Origin: Lepeophtheirus salmonis
Lineage: Eukaryota > Arthropoda > Copepoda > Siphonostomatoida > Caligidae
Assembly: GCF_016086655.4 (NCBI RefSeq)
Contig: NC_052135.2
Coordinates: 12,614,363-12,678,362 of the forward strand
Direction of reading: 5' to 3'
DNA: 64,000 nt
The notes beneath the pieces are model-generated. The model was not told the origin of the DNA. It did not search any database and saw only the letters and a program-made list of their open reading frames with translations. Positions 57,605 to 64,000 of the stretch are shown piece after piece; within the stretch, counting starts at the first letter, position 1, and every line of letters begins with the position of its first letter. Position numbers and translations under genes: made by a program.

Positions 57605-58734
57605 TTGTAAAAACGCTGTGAATCGTATTTTTTTATCAAAATGAACGCATTTGAACCCTCAATTTTTTACTCTTTCACAAAAAATGATTAAATTATCCCC
57701 TTAATGAATACACATTACACATCCATAGTACGAGTTGGAATAAGCTGCCTGACTATTTTGAGTCTTGAGTACTCATTAAAAAATACCAAATAAAAATATG
57801 GTATTTATTTATTCGTACGTCTAATAAATATATGTACTTATATAGATAAAATGATTAATTGCAAATGTAGAATCATGACGTGAGTGGCGTCAGTTGCTAT
57901 TTATGTAATCGAGAACTAATCTAAGAAAAACAAAAACAAAATAGGAATGAAATTTCAATCGATATCATGTTTGTTTGTAGTACATCAAGAAAGGAATATC
58001 CAATGTTAAACAACGAAATGTATTGAGTGACTTTATAAATTTATTTATTCATTCAATAAGATATATAAAAGTATTTTAGTTATGATTTTATACTAGTCTA
58101 ATTAATTCGTTTTACACAGAGCCGAGATTAGTTCTTGTGTATAAAGAAATCAAAACATTCGGATCAAGATTCCAAACCAAAATTAGACAGATATTTGTTT
58201 CGAATGTTATAAGCATTTTATTCAAAGTTCGGAAGTAAACAAAATAGAATGCGGATTAAGGTTACATTTTTACTGCTCACTGAAGACGAAACAATGAATA
58301 ATATTCAAAAAATCTCTCGTATCTTCTTCAAGATACCCCAAGCCTGTTCGGATCCTAGATAATATAAAAATTAAATATGCCCTTTGGATCCTAATCCAAG
58401 ACCTGCAAATTTTTATTAAGGTTTTTAATATGCGAAAAATCCCTCTGATATTTTTTAAGATCTGTAAAAGTTATTTTACCCGATGTCGGTTCAGGTCTTG
58501 TATCCTTTCGAATAATACAAGAAGTCCAGTTATACTGTTCCCGAGTACTTCCTATCCGGGTCCAAGGCCCGTTTTATCTCTACAGGGGGAGGACTCAAAA
58601 ATTAGAAAATTTTAAAAGCCTTTTTACCTTTAAAATTTTTTATTTTGCGCCATTTTTATGGCAAACTTTTGAAGCAAAAGTTGGTAACTCAACAATTTTC
58701 TACACTTTTTATTCATTTTAAATGATGGCTTCAA
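57605..58734. other. Unassigned stretch
   Basis: No gene recognised. 58270-58570 contains loosely repeated phrases (aatctctcgtatcttcttcaagat and aatccctctgatattttttaagat; gatccta and gtcttgtatcct), hinting at an old duplicated unit. Confidence 0.35.
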
Positions 58735-58744
58735 TATGGGGACG

Positions 58745-59060
58745 AATAGAAGTACAACTAACCTTGATGAAGTCTGAGGGCAAATTGTCATTTCTCTCCG
58801 TGATCACGGTCTTCAGGGCATTGACATTCAGGTGAGGACGAAGGGCAGAAGTCTACCGACCAGAAGGCAGCCATGTTCTCCTGCAGAAATGCTGCACCTT
58901 CTTGAACGTGTGTACCGGGGTACTGTCTTGAGTAAACACATAGTTGTCCCTGGGGAATGTGCTATTCAACCATGGCAAGACATGGTACCTGAGGACCTTA
59001 TAGTAGACGTCCGTGTTGACTTTCTTGTTGTCCTTGAAGAAGTAGGGAGGCATCTTGTTG
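58745..59060 (-). pseudogene. Mariner transposase catalytic fragment
   Basis: Reading down from 59053: MPPYFFKDNKKVNTDVYYKV, LRYHVLPWLN, then NYVFTQDSTPVHTFKKVQHF. TQDSTPVHT is the second catalytic aspartate motif (aspartate at 58927-58925). The family resembles that of 5210-6387 (FFFKTGDKI, VLRYTILPWLK, TQDGATSHT). After FWSVDF a deletion removes the third-aspartate motif, and a shifted frame gives HLNVNALKTVITERNDNLPS, a C-terminal piece. No terminal repeats found. Confidence 0.82.
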
Positions 59061-59061
59061 T

Positions 59062-60071
59062 CGTTTTCACGTTTTTAGACAATAAAAATAAAGTCACTTT
59101 CATTTTTCAAGAAATAGTTTTGATCGCCCTTTTTTCATTATATTTTCGTAATGTTTATCAAAATTTTATATAAAAAATGCTTGTATTCATTTATCGAACT
59201 ACTTTTTATAAGAAAGAAGAGGTCAAATCTTCTTGTGGTCTTTTCTAATACATGCGAGCCATTTTTGATTCAATGACGTTTTTTTAGATAAGAAATTTAT
59301 CATTCAACTCAAATGAACTTTTTTTACATTTCATGTTTCTTTTTTCATTCAGGGTTAATGCATGTACGGAGCTCACAGCGACTGCAGTAACCTAAAGCAG
59401 AACCATAAACTACCATTTCCTTTAAAAAGGACAAGGATTCATGTTTGTTACATGAAGCCATTTCTGGATTTAGGAAATACCTTTCAGTTAAATATAGGTA
59501 CATATTTTTTTACTAAATATAATTAATTAGTTGAATAGCAAGTAAAAAAAAACAAGTTTGAAAGATATATGACTCAGTAATTTGATACTCGTTATACATA
59601 TATTTAGATATGTTATAGATATACATATATTTTTGCAATATCTTGACTATCAAAAGTTGTTGTTGTTTTTTTAGGAGGGAGTGTGATATTTATAACACAA
59701 TCGGCTGTTGTTGAAGTAATGCAAATTATATTTTTAATGAATCTTTGATAAAAAATATTGTTTTGTTTCTGTGTTTCAAGGAAATTAGGGTTTGAATGAG
59801 GGGGTATAAAAAATTAACATAAACAATTATAATCATAAAATATACATAGCCTAATCTATCTATGTTACATTGTACATATGTTTTGTTAACCGCATTTGAG
59901 CTTGAAACTAAAGATAGTTTCAATGTAAGAAATATTCTATAGAAGGAAGACGCACTCTTATTTTTTTTTTTTTTTAACCCCTTTCTCTATTTTGACCAAC
60001 AAAGGGCTGTTTTTTTTAGAATAGAAGAGTTCTGACAATTGAATTAAACATTCGTGTAATGAACGTTTTAA
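59062..60071. other. Unassigned stretch
   Basis: No gene recognised. The part at 59350-59420 (ggttaatgcatgtacggagctcacagcgactgcag) is less AT-rich but short. Confidence 0.35.
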
Positions 60072-60650
60072 CAGGGGCAACGTCCGCAAGGGGTTAGCTG
60101 GAGAGGCTGTAGCCCCCCAAAAAAAAAAGGAATTTTTGCTTTTTAACAGATTTTATTGTTGTCAGAATTAAAAAACTTTACACAAAAATAGGGGTAAAAA
60201 TTATTTTTTGAAAGATTTTTTTTCCAAAAAAAATGATTCGGGTAAATTAGGCAGTGGAACAAAAAATTAGAATTTTTTTCACAAAAAATTAATTTTTTGT
60301 TAGTATCTGTTGATTTTTGATTTTTTTTTTGTCCAAAAAATGTAATATTTGTATGTTTTTGTTCATGAAATTTAATTGTTTGTCAAAAACTGTAGATCTT
60401 TTTCAAATTTTTTGATAAAATTTAACATTATTTTTTTTTTTTTTCCAAAAATTTAATTTTCCATAAATAGTGTTAAATTTTGTCTTTTTGTTTTGTGAAC
60501 AACTGTGGATTTTTAAATTATTTTTTTGTAAAAAGCTATGGATTTTTGAGATTTTTTCCAAAAGACTAAATATTTTAAATTAAATGTTTTGAAAAAAAAA
60601 TCAAAAACCATGTTGCCCAAAAATATAATATTGCAAAAATATAGTTAAAA
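60072..60650 (+). mobile_element. Family A element, right end worn
   Basis: CAGGGGCAACGTCCGCAAGG begins the element, followed by 'ggttagctggagaggctgtagccccccaa' and 'ggaatttttgctttttaac'. About nine AT-rich units follow (agtatctgttgatttttg, aacaactgtggattttt, aaagctatggatttttg). It fades out near 'accatgttgcccaaaaatataatattgc', so the right limit is approximate. Confidence 0.75.
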
Positions 60651-61335
60651 TATCTTTTAGGTTCATCTTTTTGGGTATTTATTTCATGTTATCAGAGTAG
60701 TAATTTTAAAAAAGTTATTGCTTTTTTAAGGCAGTCATTACAATATTGTTATAATTCAATAATCTCTTTTAGTTAATAAATATTCTACTAATAGAAAATC
60801 GAAGACAAATAGCATTTAGTTGGTCAAATAAAGGAAGTAGAAAAAGATTGCACCTTCCATGAATAAAGTATTCTTTGAATAATGTAACATTGGATATGTA
60901 TAGTTACCTTACTTTTTTGAAACATTTCTTATCTATTCAAAATAAACGTAGTAGTATTTTTTTCATCCCTGCACAGTTAAGGATCATCAATCTTCCTCTA
61001 TTTTTATATTTATTTCAAAAAATATATAGGACTATAATTATAAATATCTACTGACCCTGAATGTATGTGTGTACAATGTACATACTTACATTGTCAATCA
61101 CACCATGGGGACTCAATTTAAGGTAGAAAAAGGGAGCTAAGATAAATGATGACCGTATTTTTTTATTTTTTTTATTCAAAAAACAACCAAGGGTTATTGT
61201 TTGATTAATCATGAAAAAAAATCTTATTATTTTATAGTATAATTTATTGTTTACCTACAAGTTAGTGTTATATCATGTTTGATAATTGGCAATAAAAGCC
61301 GATCATTGTGCCTTTTTCTACCTCTACACATACTT
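60651..61335. other. Unassigned stretch
   Basis: No gene recognised. An imperfect palindrome ACAATGTACATACTTACATTGT lies near 61072-61097. Confidence 0.4.
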
Positions 61336-61343
61336 GTAATTAA

Positions 61344-62469
61344 TAGTGTTGAAACTTGATCCAAGACCGATTTTTTTTCCATGTTTGGTCCTTTTTTAAC
61401 TTTTTTCTAGGCCGATATTTCGGTCCATGATCTTAGACCGTAGATCAAAATTTAATCTTTTATAAATAGTGAACCGATTTTTTTAGTGTCAATTTAGTGT
61501 CGTGTCAGTTCTTATTTAGGAGTGAAGACTGCAGTCCTGTCTAGTTCAGTCTCGTTCCGGTGCAGTTCAGTCCTGTTTTCCAGGCCTAAAACTTATAAAA
61601 CTCGGTCCTTGATGACGTGAATCAACTTTATTTCTTATTTTTTTTAATTAGTTCTAGCCAATAATGAAGATACAGTCTGGAAAGGGCATGTTAAAAAAAT
61701 AAGGAACCGACAGTCAATATGGTTACCCTGACAATTTAAGGAGTGTTTTGGAAAATTAATGTTCATGACGTTTGATTAGATCAGCTACCATCAGCTGTGA
61801 CAAGAGAGGAAGGAGAAAAGAATATATACAAGGACATTTAGTAGAATTACTCCGTTGTCGATCCCCAATTCTACTACAAGTCCCATGAGTTGTCTTTTAT
61901 GAGCACACACGAACATTCAAACAGGGTTTGAATATAATTGAATCTATTTAGGAAAGGATGTTCACAACTCAGGAATTAAAAAATAATGACAACTGCTAAG
62001 AAAAGAAAATTCTTTCTTTATACTTCCAATTACAAATTAACAGGCCAGCTAAAAAACATCAAATTTACATCATTGGTTCTAGTAGTGACAACCCGTGGGC
62101 AGGTCCTAAGACCGGACTGGACTTAATATATGGACTGGCACAACAATAGTTGTTTTTTGTATCCAAACTATGGACCAATTTTCTACACAGTCCTGATTTG
62201 TGAGGAGAACAAATAAGATTTATGCAACAAAATTAACTTCATAAGACTTTACTGACCTGATATTTACAATTTTAAAACACAAATGACGACATAAATAAAT
62301 AATCTATTGAAACGATATAGACTGAGTTTTAAATGATTCCGATCTAGACAGATTTCTTTCTAATTCCAATCTAGACCCAATTTCTCTAAAGAATCGAATG
62401 AGTTTGATCCACTTAAGATCATAACGGTCTCAAACCGGTCTGAGATTTTCAGATTGAAACCCAACACTA
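61344..62469. mobile_element. Family C element (C4) with family R inserted
   Basis: The left end TAGTGTTGAAACTTGATCCA and the right end (gattgaaacccaacacta) are C termini. Flanks GTAATTAA (61336-61343) and GTAATTAC (62470-62477) agree at seven of eight. Length is 1,126 bases because R copy 2 sits inside; without it the element would be about 700 bases, like other C copies. Subterminal 'gaccgatttttt' and 'tcagtcctg' words are typical. Confidence 0.9.
61658..62076 (+). mobile_element. Family R copy 2, nested in C4
   Basis: TTCTAG occurs at both edges (just before 61658 and just after 62076), a 6-base duplication, or 7-8 if the ends are one or two bases shorter. The ends CCAATAATG and CATCATTGG are inverted, so R looks like a small DNA transposon. 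It contains the unoccupied ACTCA site at about 61970-61980 that holds a family A copy in the fragment at 16776-17240. No coding frame. Confidence 0.8.
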
Positions 62470-62477
62470 GTAATTAC

Positions 62478-62757
62478 CTAGTTTTCTATTACTAGTAGCT
62501 ATAGGTATTCACAATTAAGTTTTAACGTTTCGAAATGAAAATGGATTTGAATTCCTCAAATAAATACTAGAATTCATTTTAGTAAAATAAATAGTTTTGA
62601 TTATATCATAAATGGTTATTAACTCAATGATGGGTTTTAAGTATACACGAGTCCTGATTACAACATTAGTTTTCAAGTAAAAAAATCGACTTAAGTCTGT
62701 GAAGGGAGTTCAAGCACACAGCTCTGCTAGTAACATATATCGAAATATGTACCACAC
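62478..62757. other. Unassigned short stretch
   Basis: Nothing recognised between C4 and H2. Confidence 0.35.
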
Positions 62758-62765
62758 TGCATTAC

Positions 62766-63177
62766 CAAGGTTAATATAAATATATGGTTAGACCATCATG
62801 TAAACGGGCTTCCCATAATTTTCAATTTAATGTATTGGTCCAACTTCTAGGCAAGAAAGACCGATTTTGACAAAACACGCAACCAATTATAGTTTATGAC
62901 GTCACTATTGCTATACTTTTCAATTTAATGTATCGTACCGACTGCTGGGCATGAAAGACCGATTTTGACAAAACATGCAACCAATTATAGTTTATGACGT
63001 CACTATTGCTATACTTTTCAATTTAATGTATCGTACCGACTGCTGGGCATGAAAGACCGATTTTGAAAAAATATGCAAAAACTCCTGCACTATGACGTCA
63101 ACATTAAAAAGCGTGTTAGAAGTCAAACATCATATGTATACACGTTATGATGTAACCTTGTATTTCTATTAACCATA
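62766..63177 (+). mobile_element. Family H element (H2) with three-unit minisatellite
   Basis: The left end CAAGGTTAATATAAATATAT and, inward from the right, TATGGTTAATAGAAATACAA are inverted with several changes. Flanks TGCATTAC (62758-62765) and AGCATTAC (63178-63185) agree at seven of eight. It is 96 bases longer than H1, close to one internal unit. The subterminal word 'gaccatcatgtaaacgggc' matches H1's 'gactatcatgtaatcgggc' read inverted. No protein. Confidence 0.88.
62819..63105. repeat. 98-bp minisatellite, three units, in H2
   Basis: TTTTCAATTTAATGTAT starts units at 62819, 62917 and 63015, exactly 98 bases apart. TGACGTCA lies at 62897, 62995 and 63093, also 98 apart. The first two units are nearly identical after the first 30 bases; the third diverges in its second half. 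Confidence 0.92.
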
Positions 63178-63185
63178 AGCATTAC

Positions 63186-63819
63186 CTCAATAACAAAATA
63201 AAATTATACTGTACTTTGTTCTCAGCTGTCAGTATCTTTGATTCTCTTTGCTAATCTGTCTTCTGAATGTTAATTGGTTCAACTGAAGTTAGCTCTGCCT
63301 AAAATTTCCATATTTGTGAAAAATTTGCTACCAACTCCAACTGATTTTAGGCTTCTTTACTGGGTTTTTTTTTTTGGAGGAATGATTGCGAGATTCACTA
63401 AAAATAACAACATGAACATATTATACATAATAAAATATTCCAAGGGAGTCCTTTTAATTGAATGTAAATGGAATTGAATGAAATACTACATATACCTAGT
63501 TTATGTTCGGCATTTTCCCCCATAATGGAAAATATAGACTTGCCTATGCTCCATATTAAGATAAAAAAGAGTGCCTTCAATTCAAAATTTAAGCAATGTA
63601 TATTTTCTATCTTTCAAGTTAGATGAAAGTTCCTTTGTATATCATTCATGTCACGATAAGAGTCATGCCAAATTGAATGCATCTTATAAATACATACATA
63701 CTAAAAACATTTACGAGTTTTGTAGAAAAAAAAAACAACTAAGGAGGTAATTTCCATATGCCAAGAAACTTGATTTCCATTAAACATACAACAGGGTTGA
63801 TCTTATCTTGTGGTACAAA
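63186..63819. other. Unassigned stretch
   Basis: No gene recognised. Confidence 0.35.
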
Positions 63820-64000
63820 TTTTACTAGTGTCAATCAGGAATGATACTGGTGGTGTAAAAACACAAAGGAGGACAACTAGAAAACTTATCCCTGAACCGA
63901 GCAAGCTGAGATGGTTATAAAAAGCAAAGAAGATTCTAAATTTTCTCAAGACCAACAAAAATTCGAGCAAAGTTTTGCTTCTTTCCGATGAAAAAATTTT
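63820..64000 (+). pseudogene. Tc1/mariner transposase, start of catalytic domain, cut by window end
   Basis: One frame reads VKTQRRTTRKLIPEPSKLRW, then a stop, then KAKKILNFLKTNKNSSKVLL and LSDEKI at the last bases. SDEKIF is the first catalytic aspartate motif of Tc1/mariner transposases, and the stretch before it corresponds to the linker after the DNA-binding domain. At least one in-frame stop is present, so it is probably a relic. The rest of the domain lies beyond the window. Confidence 0.7.

Noticed and set aside
58832..59173. 113-codon plus-strand frame
   Set aside because: It is the antisense shadow of the mariner transposase fragment, which has a recognisable catalytic motif on the minus strand.
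62819..63105. CRISPR-like regular spacing (98-bp period)
   Set aside because: Units are contiguous with no unique spacers, sit inside inverted transposon ends, and the context is eukaryotic. It is a minisatellite.

Overview
The window looks like repeat-rich, gene-poor nuclear DNA from an animal. It is strongly AT-rich (about 70% A+T by eye), has no long open reading frame and no bacterial gene layout, and is packed with decayed DNA transposons. The number of mariner relics and short hAT-like elements would suit an arthropod; a caligid copepod (sea louse) is my best guess, but it rests on general familiarity and not on a diagnostic gene. I found no intact protein-coding gene, no rRNA and no functional tRNA gene.

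Coding remnants. Every protein remnant I can name is a Tc1/mariner transposase. There are nine mariner relics of several lineages: 2211-2835 (+, internally deleted), 5210-6387 (-, nearly full length but broken), 18096-18543 (+, internally deleted), 19296-19739 (-, deletion derivative of the 5210-6387 family), 27486-27560 (terminal fragment), 29062-29924 (rearranged head-to-head), 36540-37498 (-, full-length relic), 58745-59060 (-, catalytic fragment) and 63820-64000 (+, runs off the window end). All carry stops, frameshifts or deletions.

Non-autonomous elements. Several short families make up much of the rest. Family A (about 23 copies) has ends like CAGGGGCGTCCGCAGG, 5-bp target duplications, and an interior of imperfect AT-rich tandem units. 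Family B has ends like TAGTGATGGGACGATTAA and 8-bp duplications. Family C has ends like TAGTGTTGAGACTCGGTCC and 8-bp duplications. Family D has CAGAGCTGTGGA / TCCTCAGCCCTG ends. Family H has CAAGGTTAATA ends, 8-bp duplications, and an internal ~100-bp minisatellite carrying TGACGTCA palindromes. Family R is a ~400-bp dispersed repeat, found once nested in a C element. Most resemble the hAT superfamily in ends and duplications, but no hAT transposase is visible, so they would have to be mobilised from elsewhere.

Layout and relationships. 0-12 kb: A, B1, mariners, B2, A. 12-22 kb: R, a C element holding a tRNA-like sequence, H1, a cluster of A/R duplications, two mariners, C1, B3. 22-34 kb: A copies, a 627-bp A element, the rearranged mariner, C2, D. 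34-46 kb: a broken mariner, C3, the composite B4/A, a C-like element. 46-64 kb: a 145-bp near-identical inverted repeat pair, the composite B6/A, A copies, mariner fragments, C4 with R inside, H2. The most interesting pattern is that A sits at the same internal position in four B elements, which suggests that a composite B+A element amplified as a unit. A also sits at a fixed site in R and in a third repeat. Stretches in which I see nothing are listed explicitly.
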